Shown: positions 27,212-36,577 of the stretch, in pieces
Position numbering within the stretch: the stretch's first letter is position 1
Layout of the letters: each line of letters opens with the position of its first letter
NCBI RefSeq assembly: GCF_017355915.2
Contig: NZ_JAFEUV020000001.1
Coordinates: 186,001 to 250,000 of the forward strand
Source of the DNA: Telluribacter roseus
GTDB taxonomy: Bacteria; Bacteroidota; Bacteroidia; Cytophagales; Spirosomataceae
Direction: 5' to 3'
DNA: 64,000 nucleotides
The notes under the pieces: generated by a model
The model's input: only the letters and a program-made list of their open reading frames with translations
The model's database searches: none
What the model was told of the DNA's origin: nothing
Translations under genes and position numbers: made by a program

Positions 27212-27808
27212 TTAGTCCAAGCCACCAGAAAGGTAGTAGAGTGCAAGCATAGCCGTAGAGCTGGTGAGCAGGTCGCGTATCGCCTTGATGGCCTTTGATA
27301 TAAGATTGCAGACGGCCTGGTACGTTAATGACATAACCTCGGCAATGGAGTGATTATCGAGGTCATGGTAGAATTTGAGGTAGATAATCTCCTGCTGCCG
27401 CCGGGTTAGCTTTTGGATTGCCTCCTGTACCTGCCTGATTTCTTCACCATCAGACTGCGCCTGTATTAGCTCCTGTTCGTACGAGGGGATCAGCCCGAAC
27501 GCATAGTCATCAGGTACTTCACCAAAGGTATGTTTGCTACCCACCGCCAGAATCCTTCTGCGGAGAGATTTCATCAGGTAATTTCTGACATTGGGGGTCT
27601 GTGACACTGAATGAGGTTTGCTGAGTAAGTCAGCGAACAGATCCTGAATGCAATCTTTTACCAGTGCAGTTTCGGTATTGAATTTACGGCCGTAGGCATA
27701 CAGACTTTTCACATAGCGCTCATAGATCACTGCCAGAGCAGCCTCGTTGCCCTGGCGGTATAGATGCCAGAGCACTTCGTCCGTTGTGTGTTGTAAGCCT
27801 TGCGCCAT
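27212..27808 (-). CDS. ECF sigma factor, FecI-like
   Basis: A 198-residue sigma-70-family protein. Region 2 spans about residues 25-95 (AVIYERYVKSLYAYGRKF, then DCIQDLFADLL) and region 4 about 125-185 (IQKLTRRQQEIIYLKFYHDLDNH then IAEVMSLTYQAVCNLISKAI as helix-turn-helix). It is the first gene of the fecI-fecR-STN operon and should be held by FecR until a signal reaches the STN protein. No convincing primary promoter is seen upstream, which would be consistent with self-activation. Confidence 0.9.
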   Translation of the reverse strand: MAQGLQHTTDEVLWHLYRQGNEAALAVIYERYVKSLYAYGRKFNTETALVKDCIQDLFADLLSKPHSVSQTPNVRNYLMKSLRRRILAVGSKHTFGEVPDDYAFGLIPSYEQELIQAQSDGEEIRQVQEAIQKLTRRQQEIIYLKFYHDLDNHSIAEVMSLTYQAVCNLISKAIKAIRDLLTSSTAMLALYYLSGGLD

Positions 27809-28167
27809 GGCTGCCCTTACTGATTGCTGTTGCCGGAAAATTAAAAATAATTGTCAAGAAAGTACAGTAGTGGTATAAAAAGGAGGTGCAGACAGAAAAG
27901 CTACCTATCACCGGGTACTTGCCCGACCAGATAGAGGATCCGGGATGTACAGCCACTGTCCTGGCTGGTAAAAGAAAAATAATGTAACAAAAGGTGGTGG
28001 GTCAGGAGTTAAAGGAGCGGGCGCTCCCGGGGGAATGGCGTGATTTTTTTGCGTACTCAGGGAGACTTTACCGGATAGCAGCCTAAATTTTTTTCTGAAT
28101 GGAATTTAGCTAATTTGCCCGGATAAGCCTGATCAATGAATTCTGTATATACCAAAGAATTTAATCT
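27809..28167. other. Intergenic region without recognised gene
   Basis: These 359 bases separate the divergent fecI-like and glgE genes. It is moderately AT-rich near both ends with a GC-rich middle (about 27990-28040). Only short frames are present and none has a plausible start and composition. Both promoters must lie here. A TAATTTG close to the -7 consensus occurs at 28110-28116 but without a -33 partner. Confidence 0.5.
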
Positions 28168-30141
28168 ATGGCAGAACAACCAACTTCACTCATACCCGAA
28201 CACATAGAAGGTCGCAGAAGGGTAGTAATAGAGCACGTAGTCCCCGAAATTGACGGCGGAATGTACGCTGTAAAGGCTATTCCCGGAGAAACCATTACCG
28301 TCGAAGCAGATGTATTTGCCGATGGGCACGACAAGGTGTCGGCTCGTCTGCTGTACAAGCATGTGGATGATGAACAGTGGACCGAGCTATTTATGACTTT
28401 TCTGGTCAACGACCGCTGGCAGGGTAGTTTTTTAGTGGAGAGACAGGGACACTATATCTACACCATTGAGGCCTGGGTGGATCACCTGACGTCGTGGTGG
28501 CACGAAACCGAACTCAAAATAAAAGATAAGCAGCACGTAAGCATGGAGCTGCTCATGGGAGCCAAGTTCCTGGAAGGTATGCTAGACAAGGCCTCCGGCG
28601 ACGACCAGGAGGCCCTGCGGAATGCGGCGGCCCTCTTCCGGGACGACAGCCGGTATGAAGACTCGCTGCAACTCTTTCATAGCTTCCGTATGCAGGAGTG
28701 GATCAACCGCTACCCGGAACGACAGTACTATACCCGCTACCGTGAGCTTCCGGTGTGGGTAGACCGGCGCAAGGCGCAGTTCAGCGCGTGGTACTCGATG
28801 TTTGTCCGCTCGTCATCCAAAGATCCCAGCCGTCCGGGTACTTTCCGTGACCAGATCGAGCTACTGCCCCGTCTGTCCGACCTGGGCTTCGATGTACTGT
28901 ATCTAACTCCCATTCATCCCATCGGTCACCAGTTCCGGAAGGGAAAAAATAACTCCGTAACCAGCCAACCGGGCGATCCGGGGGTACCTTACGCCATCGG
29001 TAATGAGCTGGGCGGACACGACGCCATCAACCCTGACCTGGGTACGCTGGATGACTTCAAGGCGCTGGTAGCGGCGGCCAGGGAGTGCAATATGGAGGTA
29101 GCCATGGACCTGGCAATCCAGTGTTCACCCGATCATCCGTGGGTGAAGGAGCACCCGGAGTGGTTCAAGATACGCCCCGATGGTACCATCCAGTACGCCG
29201 AGAACCCGCCCAAAAAATACCAGGATATCTACCCGATCAACTTCGAGAGCGAAGACTGGCAGGGGCTCTGGATGGAGCTGCGCCGGATTATATTCCTGTG
29301 GGCTGAGTGGGGCGTACGCCTGATCCGGGTGGATAATCCGCATACCAAAGCCTTTAAGTTCTGGGAGTGGGTCATTGCCGAAACCCGCAAGGTATACCCC
29401 GACATGATATTCCTGTCGGAGGCTTTTACCCGTCCTAAGGTGATGCAGCAACTGGCTAAGGTAGGTTTCTCGCAGTCGTATACCTATTACACCTGGCGGA
29501 TCCATAAGCAGGAACTGCAGGAGTACATGACCGAGCTGACCCAGACGGAGATGAAGTACTACTTCCGACCCAACTTCTGGCCCAATACGCACGATATCAA
29601 CCCGTACATGCTGCAGTCGGGTCATGAGCCGCTGTTCCTGATCCGGTACTTCATGGCGGCTACGCTGACTTCCAACTACGGCATATTCGGACCTGTCTAT
29701 GAGATGATGGTACACGAGGCTTTCCCCGGCAAGGAGGAGTACCTCAACTCCGAAAAGTACGAAGTAAAGCACTGGGACTGGAGCAAGGAAAACAAGCTTA
29801 CGTACCTGATCCGGATGGTCAACCGCCTCCGTAATGAAAACACGGCGCTGCAGTTCACCAACAACATACACCTGTGTACTATCCATAATGACCAGATCAT
29901 GGCCTACCTCAAGACCCACTCCGACGGAAACCGTATCCTGTGTGTGGTGAATCTGGATGGACATAACAAACAGGCTGGCATGGTACACCTGCCTTCGAAC
30001 CTGATCGGCAGACAGGACTGGCAGTCGTATACAGTACATGATCTGCTAACCGGCCGAAAGTATACCTGGTCGGGTGAGTGGAACTACGTTGAGCTGGATC
30101 CTTTCGTGATGCCGTTCCACCTGTTCCGGATTGAAGATTAA
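28168..30141 (+). CDS. glgE: GlgE, alpha-1,4-glucan:maltose-1-phosphate maltosyltransferase
   Basis: A 657-residue cytoplasmic GH13_3 enzyme that extends alpha-1,4-glucan with maltosyl units from maltose-1-phosphate. An N-terminal DUF3416-type beta domain (to about 115) precedes a helical insert and the barrel. Catalytic residues are visible: nucleophile Asp389 in RVDNPHTKAF, acid/base Glu418 in LSEAFTRP and Asp476 in NTHDI, close to the positions known in actinobacterial GlgE. Length is typical. It opens the rightward block glgE-dipeptidase-maltokinase-glgB. The expected TreS gene is absent. Confidence 0.95.
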   Translation: MAEQPTSLIPEHIEGRRRVVIEHVVPEIDGGMYAVKAIPGETITVEADVFADGHDKVSARLLYKHVDDEQWTELFMTFLVNDRWQGSFLVERQGHYIYTIEAWVDHLTSWWHETELKIKDKQHVSMELLMGAKFLEGMLDKASGDDQEALRNAAALFRDDSRYEDSLQLFHSFRMQEWINRYPERQYYTRYRELPVWVDRRKAQFSAWYSMFVRSSSKDPSRPGTFRDQIELLPRLSDLGFDVLYLTPIHPIGHQFRKGKNNSVTSQPGDPGVPYAIGNELGGHDAINPDLGTLDDFKALVAAARECNMEVAMDLAIQCSPDHPWVKEHPEWFKIRPDGTIQYAENPPKKYQDIYPINFESEDWQGLWMELRRIIFLWAEWGVRLIRVDNPHTKAFKFWEWVIAETRKVYPDMIFLSEAFTRPKVMQQLAKVGFSQSYTYYTWRIHKQELQEYMTELTQTEMKYYFRPNFWPNTHDINPYMLQSGHEPLFLIRYFMAATLTSNYGIFGPVYEMMVHEAFPGKEEYLNSEKYEVKHWDWSKENKLTYLIRMVNRLRNENTALQFTNNIHLCTIHNDQIMAYLKTHSDGNRILCVVNLDGHNKQAGMVHLPSNLIGRQDWQSYTVHDLLTGRKYTWSGEWNYVELDPFVMPFHLFRIED

Positions 30142-30170
30142 TACATAATGCTGAACGGTTTACCGTAGTG

Positions 30171-30294
30171 ATGCTGAATCAGGAATACTGAATGGAGTAA
30201 AGCTGCTGGTTTAGATAGGGAGATAAGAGGTGCCTGGTTGCTCTATACTCTATGTAAGCTTTCGTAGCCATACGTACAATTCCTGATTCAGCAT
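30171..30294. repeat. 16-bp inverted repeat flanking a 92-nt spacer
   Basis: ATGCTGAATCAGGAAT at 30171-30186 is the exact reverse complement of 30279-30294. The pair lies between the glgE stop and the dipeptidase start. Related but imperfect copies of the core TGCTGAA or ACTGAAT occur just left of it (about 30149 and 30188). It could form a long-loop hairpin or be the remnant of a small mobile repeat; no T-tract follows. Confidence 0.5.
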
Positions 30295-30352
30295 TATTTA
30301 TAATTCAGAATTTATTACCCCCTCCTGCTATCCAAACTATTCATACACCCGC

Positions 30353-31558
30353 ATGAAAAAAACACTACTGCTGCTGTTGCTACCTGCGTTGTCCTTTGGG
30401 CAGAAGGGGGACGACCTGGCACGTAGAGCCGCCCGTATCCATGAGAAGGCGCTGACCATCGATACCCATGCCGATGTACCTATCAACATGATGAAGGACG
30501 GCTTTGATATAGCCCGGGAGCATCAGTTTGAGCAGGACGGATCGCAGATCGACTTCCCGCGGATGAAGAAGGGAGGCATGGACGCAATGTTTTTCGCGGT
30601 GTACCTGGGGCAGGGAAGGCGCACTCCCGAGGCTACGGCCGAGGCTAAGCAGCAGGCCTTGGCGATCTTTGACAAGATTCATCAGGCCGTCAGAGACAAT
30701 CCGGCTGTAGCAGAGCTGGCTACTACACCACAAGATGCTTACCGCCTGCAGAAGGAAGGGAAGCGGGCGGTATTTATCGGGATGGAGAACGGCTGGCCCA
30801 TAGGCAGTGACCTGTCCAACCTCAGGCAGTTTTATGACCTGGGGCTGCGGTACATTACACTGTCGCACTCGGCCAATAACGACATCTGCGACTCATCAAT
30901 GGACCCCGATGGGCCGGAGTACAACGGGCTGAGCCGGTTCGGCGAGCAGGTAGTGCGCGAAATGAACCGGTTGGGTATTATGGTGGATATCTCGCACGTA
31001 TCCGACTCTACGTTCTATGATGTTATGCGCCTGACCAAAGCCCCCGCCATTGCTTCGCACTCGTCGTGCCGGGCTCTTTGCGACCATCCCCGCAACATGA
31101 CCGACGACATGATCAAAGCCCTGGCCAGTAACGGAGGAGTGATCCAGATCAACTTCGTGCCTGACTTCCTGCGGAAGCCCTCGCAGCAACAGGAGATATC
31201 CATGAAAGCCCTGCGCATGAAGCTACGCCAGACCGACCTGTCGGAGGCGGACCGGAAAGCCCTATACGAAGAGCGCAAAGCCATGCGTGAGAAGTACGCA
31301 TCCGACATGCCTACCGTTAAGGATGCCGTCGATCATATTGAGCATGTTATCAGGCTCGTAGGGGTGAATCACGTGGGTATAGGTATGGATATGGACGGTG
31401 GTGGTCAGGTGGTAGGTTGCCGCGACGTCAGCGAGATCGGCTCCATTACCGAAGAACTGGTACGCCGGGGCTACTCAGCCCGTGACATTGAGAAAATATG
31501 GGGCGGAAACATCCTGCGTGTACTCGGGGAGGTTCAGCGAGTAGCTGCCAAAATGTAG
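30353..31558 (+). CDS. Exported membrane dipeptidase (peptidase M19)
   Basis: A 401-residue zinc dipeptidase of the renal dipeptidase family. A signal peptide (about 1-16) directs it to the periplasm. Metal ligands are visible: His39-x-Asp41 in DTHADVP, Glu145 in GMENGWP and later histidines in SHVSDSTFYD and ASHSSCRAL. The C-terminal NHVGIGMDMDGGG matches the conserved final Asp motif. It cleaves dipeptides, often with a D-residue at the C-terminal side. Its place between glgE and the maltokinase gene is not explained by glycogen metabolism and may be incidental. Confidence 0.9.
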   Translation: MKKTLLLLLLPALSFGQKGDDLARRAARIHEKALTIDTHADVPINMMKDGFDIAREHQFEQDGSQIDFPRMKKGGMDAMFFAVYLGQGRRTPEATAEAKQQALAIFDKIHQAVRDNPAVAELATTPQDAYRLQKEGKRAVFIGMENGWPIGSDLSNLRQFYDLGLRYITLSHSANNDICDSSMDPDGPEYNGLSRFGEQVVREMNRLGIMVDISHVSDSTFYDVMRLTKAPAIASHSSCRALCDHPRNMTDDMIKALASNGGVIQINFVPDFLRKPSQQQEISMKALRMKLRQTDLSEADRKALYEERKAMREKYASDMPTVKDAVDHIEHVIRLVGVNHVGIGMDMDGGGQVVGCRDVSEIGSITEELVRRGYSARDIEKIWGGNILRVLGEVQRVAAKM

Positions 31559-31664
31559 TCGTAGGAGCAGGAGGTGGAGCAGCAGCGAAAAAAAGACACA
31601 AAACGCCAACATTCAGCCACCGAGCCTGTTCTTAGTGGTACATTAAAACGTAATAACGAACACT

Positions 31665-33149
31665 ATGCATAATCAGCTAACTCCACAACTTCTAGAACAA
31701 TTTTTGAAAAAGTGCCGGTGGTTTGCGGGGAAAGCGCGCGAGATAGTTGACTGTTCGATCGACGAGTCCCTTCAGTTTAGGGACGCGTGGATTTGTATTG
31801 TGGTGGTCACGTACAAGGAAGGCGATAAGGAGTATTACCAGCTGCCGTTATCATTTCAGAACGATGTACCCAATGATCTGCCCGAACAAGGCTTAGTAGC
31901 GGCTTTACCCGAAGGCTATCTCATAGATGCCATATATACAGATCAGTTCCGGCGGGATCTGTACGAACATATGTATAATGCGGAAGAGGCCTCCGCGGCT
32001 AATTCGGCCCTGACATTTCGTAAGGGCAAAGGTCTCGACGATCAGGACCAGCCCGGGCAGATACCATCCAAGGTACTGCCGGTGGACTCCAGCAACTCAG
32101 CCATGATCTTTGGAGAGAATTACTTCTTCAAGCTGTACCGCAAGTTGTTTCAGGAAACCAACCCTGAGGTAGAACTGGTCGAGTTTATTACCCAGAATTC
32201 CCCCTTCCGGCAGATACCCGCCTTCTGCGGCAGCATTACCTGGCAGCGCCCCGATGTACCCGATATCACGCTGGGGATGATGCAGCGCAAGGTGGATGCG
32301 CAGAAGGACAACTGGTCCACCACGGGTGAGTACATTGATGAGTTTATGCACGGTGTACCGCTGGAAGTATTCTCGATCAAGGAAAATCTGTTTGAGCAGG
32401 TAGCCTTGCTGGGGCGGCGTACGGCCGAGATGCACCTGGCGCTCTATGCTCCCGATGCGGATGAGGCGTTTGCGCCCGAGCCCTTTACGGATGAGTACCG
32501 TCAGTTTCTGCTGAAGCGCATGACCCACCTGATCGAGTCCCGTTTCAACCTTCTGAACGACCGCTTTGATCAGCTGCCTCCCGAAACCCAGGAGATGGCT
32601 ACCCGATTCAGAGACTCGCGGAAGCTGATCGAAGACTTTGCCAGAGGTATACTGGAGCGCCCGATCGAGTCTCTTCGTATCCGCATCCACGGCGATTACC
32701 ACCTGGGGCAGGTTCTCAGTTCCGAAAATGATTTTATCATCATAGATTTTGAAGGCGAGCCCGAAGCCAGTATTACCGACCGTAAGGTGAAGCATTCGCC
32801 GCTGAAAGATGTGTCGGGCATGCTGCGCAGCTACCACTATGCCGTTTCGTCAAAGCTATTTGATAATACCGAAACCGAGGGAATAGATCCGCAACGGCTG
32901 CAACGAATTACCAGCCGCTGGTACAGTCTGATGAAGAGTACGTACTTTGATGCCTATCTCGAAACCTTCGGCTGGCCGCATCCGGTCTTTAAGAGTCGCG
33001 CGGAGGTAAATTACCTGATGCTGTACTACCTGCTGGAAAAAGCCGTGTACGAGCTCGGCTATGAGCTTAGCTACCGGCCCGACTGGGTCAAGATACCTCT
33101 TAAAGGTATTGTGGACGTACTGCAGGAAATTGAAATGCTGAACGGCTAA
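31665..33149 (+). CDS. mak: Maltokinase (Pep2-like)
   Basis: A 494-residue cytoplasmic kinase that makes maltose-1-phosphate, the donor for GlgE. The N-terminal cap starts with Leu-Lys-Lys-Cys-Arg-Trp-Phe-Ala-Gly-Lys, typical of maltokinases. The C-terminal lobe has the APH-like catalytic loop RIHGDYHLGQVL (Asp and Gln/Asn positions) and the metal motif IIDFEGEP. In several bacteria it is fused to TreS; here it is single. It follows the dipeptidase by 106 nt and precedes glgB by 133 nt. Confidence 0.9.
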   Translation: MHNQLTPQLLEQFLKKCRWFAGKAREIVDCSIDESLQFRDAWICIVVVTYKEGDKEYYQLPLSFQNDVPNDLPEQGLVAALPEGYLIDAIYTDQFRRDLYEHMYNAEEASAANSALTFRKGKGLDDQDQPGQIPSKVLPVDSSNSAMIFGENYFFKLYRKLFQETNPEVELVEFITQNSPFRQIPAFCGSITWQRPDVPDITLGMMQRKVDAQKDNWSTTGEYIDEFMHGVPLEVFSIKENLFEQVALLGRRTAEMHLALYAPDADEAFAPEPFTDEYRQFLLKRMTHLIESRFNLLNDRFDQLPPETQEMATRFRDSRKLIEDFARGILERPIESLRIRIHGDYHLGQVLSSENDFIIIDFEGEPEASITDRKVKHSPLKDVSGMLRSYHYAVSSKLFDNTETEGIDPQRLQRITSRWYSLMKSTYFDAYLETFGWPHPVFKSRAEVNYLMLYYLLEKAVYELGYELSYRPDWVKIPLKGIVDVLQEIEMLNG

Positions 33150-33282
33150 CGGCCTTCAGAAATAAGTACTTAGGATGCACGGGTATTGGCAAGATACTTT
33201 TGTGCAAAATGAGTTGATAGTTAAATAGTACAGGGTACTGCCTTCTGATAGTACCCTTCATTCATAAAATCGTATAAGCGTA

Positions 33283-35283
33283 ATGGCAAAAACATCAAAT
33301 AAAAAGAATAATCCCGAAACCCTAGTAGAATCTCCTGATATCACCAAGGAGAGCATCTCTTCGTGCGATGACATGAAGCCCGTAGAGCCCCTTTCCCGAT
33401 TCTCGGACCTGGATATCCATCTTTTTAGAGAAGGAAAGCATTATAAGCTGTACGATAAGCTCGGGGCTCACGTCATGGAGCATAATGGGGTAATAGGTAC
33501 TTACTTTGCCGTGTGGGCGCCCAATGCCTCTCAAGTATCTGTAATAGCCAACTTCAACTGCTGGGACCGCAACAGTCATAAGCTGGCACCCCGCTGGGAT
33601 AGTTCGGGTATCTGGGAAGGCTGGATTCCTAACGTCGGAAATGGGGAAGTGTACAAGTACTTCATTATTTCCAATACCGGCCAGCACCTCGAAAAGGCCG
33701 ACCCGTTTGCCTTCTATTGTGAAGTAGCTCCCCAGACAGCCTCCATCGTGTGGGATACCTGGTACGAGTGGAAAGATGAGGAATGGATGAGCAACCGGAA
33801 GGAAACCAACAAGCTCAACGCGCCCATATCGGTATACGAAGTACACTTAGGGTCGTGGCGTCGTGATCCGGCTAATCCGGAGCGCCACCTGACCTACAAG
33901 GAAATAGCCGATGCTATGGTACCTTATGTGAAGGAAATGGGCTTCACCCACGTGGAGTTTATGCCCGTCATGGAGCACCCGTATACGCCTTCCTGGGGGT
34001 ATCAGATTACCGGCTACTTCTCCTGTGCTTCCCGGATGGGTAATCCCCAGGAACTGATGTACCTCATCGAGCGCCTGCACCAGGAGGGTATTGGTGTGTA
34101 CATGGACTGGGTACCTTCGCATTTTCCTGGTGACCCGCACGGTCTCTACCGTTTCGACGGTACGGCGCTCTATGAGCACGAAGACCCCCGCAAGGGCTAC
34201 CACCCCGACTGGAAAAGCTACATATTCAACTACGGGCGCAACGAAGTACGCTCCTTCCTGATCAGTAACGCGCTGTTCTGGTTGGACCGCTACCATGCCG
34301 ATGGTCTGCGGGTGGATGCGGTAGCTTCGATGCTATACCTGGACTACTCCCGTAACCACGGCGAATGGATTCCCAATGAGTTTGGCGGACGCGAAAACCT
34401 GGAGGCGATATCACTCCTACGCGAGATGAACGCCGCCGCATACGGAGCTTTCCCTGACATTCAGACCGTCGCTGAGGAATCTACGGCATTCCCGGGCGTG
34501 TCGCGTCCGGTGTTCGTGGGTGGACTGGGCTTTGGTATGAAGTGGATGATGGGCTGGATGAACGACACCCTGAAGTACTTCGAAAAAGATCCTGCTTTCC
34601 GGAAGTGGCACCAGGACCAGCTCACGTTCAGCCTGGTGTACAGCTTTGCCGAAAACTTCATGCTGCCCCTATCGCACGATGAGGTAGTATACGGTAAGGG
34701 ATCGTTGGTAAATAAAATGCCTGGTGATGAATGGCAGCGTTTTGCAAACCTCCGGTTGCTGTTCGCGTACATGTTTACGCACCCGGGTACCAAGCTCCTG
34801 TTCATGGGGGGCGAGTTTGGTCAGCCGTCGGAGTGGAATTTCCAGAAGAGCCTCGACTGGCACCTGCTTGAGCAGAGTAGTCACAAAGGAGCTGCCGAGT
34901 GTATGAAAGCTCTCAACCAGCTATACCGTAACGAGCCCGCACTGTATGAGTATTCGTTCTCACCGGAAGGCTTTGAATGGATTGATACCCAGGACCGCGA
35001 AAATTCGGTACTGATCTATTCCCGTAAGGCCGTTGATCCGGCTCAGAACGTCATTGTGGCGCTTAACCTGACGCCTATGCCCCGTCAGGGCTATCGGGTA
35101 GGAGTACCTACCAAAGGAGCCTGGCAGGAGATATTCAACAGTGACTCACCTACCTTCCACGGCAGTGGCGTGCTGAATACCAAACCGGCTACTACCGAGA
35201 ACAAAACCTGGCACGGCAAGCCGTATTCCATTACGGTTGATCTGCCTCCGCTGGGAGCTACTATCTTCAAAAAAGTACAATAG
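33283..35283 (+). CDS. glgB: 1,4-alpha-glucan branching enzyme
   Basis: A 666-residue GH13 enzyme that introduces alpha-1,6 branches into glycogen or maltodextrin. After a polar N-terminal stretch of about 40 residues comes the CBM48-like domain (FAVWAPNASQVSVIANFNCW), then the barrel. Seen are EVHLGSWRRDP, nucleophile Asp345 in DGLRVDAVASMLYLDYSR, acid/base in the VAEEST stretch (Glu398/399), and SHDEVVYGKGSL with the third Asp. It completes the GlgE-type block and ends at a clear terminator. Confidence 0.95.
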   Translation: MAKTSNKKNNPETLVESPDITKESISSCDDMKPVEPLSRFSDLDIHLFREGKHYKLYDKLGAHVMEHNGVIGTYFAVWAPNASQVSVIANFNCWDRNSHKLAPRWDSSGIWEGWIPNVGNGEVYKYFIISNTGQHLEKADPFAFYCEVAPQTASIVWDTWYEWKDEEWMSNRKETNKLNAPISVYEVHLGSWRRDPANPERHLTYKEIADAMVPYVKEMGFTHVEFMPVMEHPYTPSWGYQITGYFSCASRMGNPQELMYLIERLHQEGIGVYMDWVPSHFPGDPHGLYRFDGTALYEHEDPRKGYHPDWKSYIFNYGRNEVRSFLISNALFWLDRYHADGLRVDAVASMLYLDYSRNHGEWIPNEFGGRENLEAISLLREMNAAAYGAFPDIQTVAEESTAFPGVSRPVFVGGLGFGMKWMMGWMNDTLKYFEKDPAFRKWHQDQLTFSLVYSFAENFMLPLSHDEVVYGKGSLVNKMPGDEWQRFANLRLLFAYMFTHPGTKLLFMGGEFGQPSEWNFQKSLDWHLLEQSSHKGAAECMKALNQLYRNEPALYEYSFSPEGFEWIDTQDRENSVLIYSRKAVDPAQNVIVALNLTPMPRQGYRVGVPTKGAWQEIFNSDSPTFHGSGVLNTKPATTENKTWHGKPYSITVDLPPLGATIFKKVQ

Positions 35284-35297
35284 TATTTGTAATATTG

Positions 35298-35326
35298 GGC
35301 CAGATAGCGTTATCTGGCCTTTTTTT
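35298..35326 (+). terminator. Rho-independent terminator after glgB
   Basis: A perfect 9-bp stem (35298-35306 with 35311-35319), a 4-nt loop and a run of seven T. It starts 14 nt after the glgB stop. Confidence 0.9.
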
Positions 35327-35366
35327 CGAAAAGCAACATTACTTTATCCATTTCTATATATCAATA

Positions 35367-36065
35367 ATGAAAAAAGCGGTTCTATTTCTTTTCCTGTTTA
35401 CGATTAGTCTTACCAGTAGTTACGCTCAGCGCGAGGTCCGGGCATCCCGTATCAATGCCGGGGTAGATCTGGGTACGGGTTTTCAGGATGGTAGCTGGGC
35501 ACCTTCTATTCTTTACTACCAAAACCTGAGTGCGGCCCGGTATCGGTGGCTGCAGATAGGCTGGGGCTTACGTGGGTGGGGATATTACAGCGGAGCTACT
35601 ACGCTGGAGGCACCCGACGGATCCAACGGCTTTGATCGGTTGCGGGTAGGGCGGGTATCCGCCAATGGTGCCAGTTTTGTACTGGGTTTCAACCTGCGCC
35701 TGAGCTTTATTGATGTGGGGGTCAATACCGACATCTTTGGTATCGCCTTCGGCAAGCGTCGTCAGGGGCTGTACTCGATTGCCAACGTGGCCGCCGCGCC
35801 TGATTCGATAGTAGAAGAATATCATATGACCAATCTGGGTACCGCCCCCCGCAATCTGAATGCGTTGCCTTCGGTATGGAAGGCCAACAACGGCCAGGCT
35901 GAGGCGTATGTACGGGTGAGGCTCGGCGAGCAGGTAGGCTTCAAGGTAGGCTATACGGTAGGAAGAGTAGCGTACCGCACCGATGTGGCTCTCAATAACC
36001 GCCAGAGTCGTTTCTCTAATTCCTTTGGCATGCCTTACATAGCCTTGTCAATGCCCCTCTACTGA
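35367..36065 (+). CDS. Unknown exported protein, probably a small outer-membrane barrel
   Basis: A 232-residue protein with a signal peptide ending near Ser-Tyr-Ala-Gln (residue 20). The mature part is rich in Gly, Tyr, Trp and alternating hydrophobic residues (INAGVDLGTGFQDG, VLGFNLRLSFIDVGVNTD, YVRVRLGEQVGFKVGYTVG) and ends in Met-Pro-Leu-Tyr. These are signs of a beta-barrel of about eight strands. No family is recognised. The ATG at 35367 gives the signal peptide; the in-frame codon at 35295 lies before the glgB terminator. The stop overlaps that of the convergent DUF2721 gene. Confidence 0.75.
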   Translation: MKKAVLFLFLFTISLTSSYAQREVRASRINAGVDLGTGFQDGSWAPSILYYQNLSAARYRWLQIGWGLRGWGYYSGATTLEAPDGSNGFDRLRVGRVSANGASFVLGFNLRLSFIDVGVNTDIFGIAFGKRRQGLYSIANVAAAPDSIVEEYHMTNLGTAPRNLNALPSVWKANNGQAEAYVRVRLGEQVGFKVGYTVGRVAYRTDVALNNRQSRFSNSFGMPYIALSMPLY

Positions 36066-36541
36066 TTCTTTTTTCGGTTTTTGACATCTTCACTTTCTCC
36101 CTGATCCGTCTTGCTCAGCAGATTGAAGAGCTCAAAGCGGTTACGACCCAGCTGGTCTTCCATGTCATTGAGCTCAATCTGCAGGGCCTTGATGGAGATG
36201 GAGATTTCGACTACTGAGATCAAAAGGGCGGCGATCTGGAGTACCAGCGCGCTGATGAACAGGATACGGGCCAGCTCTATCTGATCCTGAAAGAGCAGTA
36301 GCATACAGATGGCGCTCAGGAGCAGACTCAGTACCCCCGTGGCCTGTATGGTCCGGATCAGGTGCAGGCGCGTATGCAGGTTCTTGATCTGGTCTACGAC
36401 TACTTTTTCGGGGTTCTGCTGAAATTGCTTATGCAGATCGCGGATCAGGTTAGCAATGGCCAGAAAGCGATTGGTGAAGGCAATCATCAGCAATGATACC
36501 GTCGAGAAAAGCAGTGCGGGAGTACTCAGGGTAAGTTCCAT
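36059..36541 (-). CDS. DUF2721 family membrane protein
   Basis: A 160-residue inner-membrane protein with three hydrophobic segments. The family pattern is visible: an N-terminal TPALLFSTVSLLMIAFTNRFLA, a cytoplasmic helical stretch with LIRDLHKQ, then two closely spaced membrane helices, and a charged C-terminal helix with Glu-Leu-Asn-Asp-Met-Glu. Function unknown. It is divergent from the Nudix gene, 36 nt apart, and overlaps the 3' end of the barrel-like gene. Confidence 0.85.
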   Translation of the reverse strand: MELTLSTPALLFSTVSLLMIAFTNRFLAIANLIRDLHKQFQQNPEKVVVDQIKNLHTRLHLIRTIQATGVLSLLLSAICMLLLFQDQIELARILFISALVLQIAALLISVVEISISIKALQIELNDMEDQLGRNRFELFNLLSKTDQGESEDVKNRKKNQ

Positions 36542-36577
36542 CAGATATGGATTTCAATTTTAGCTAATAAACAAAAA

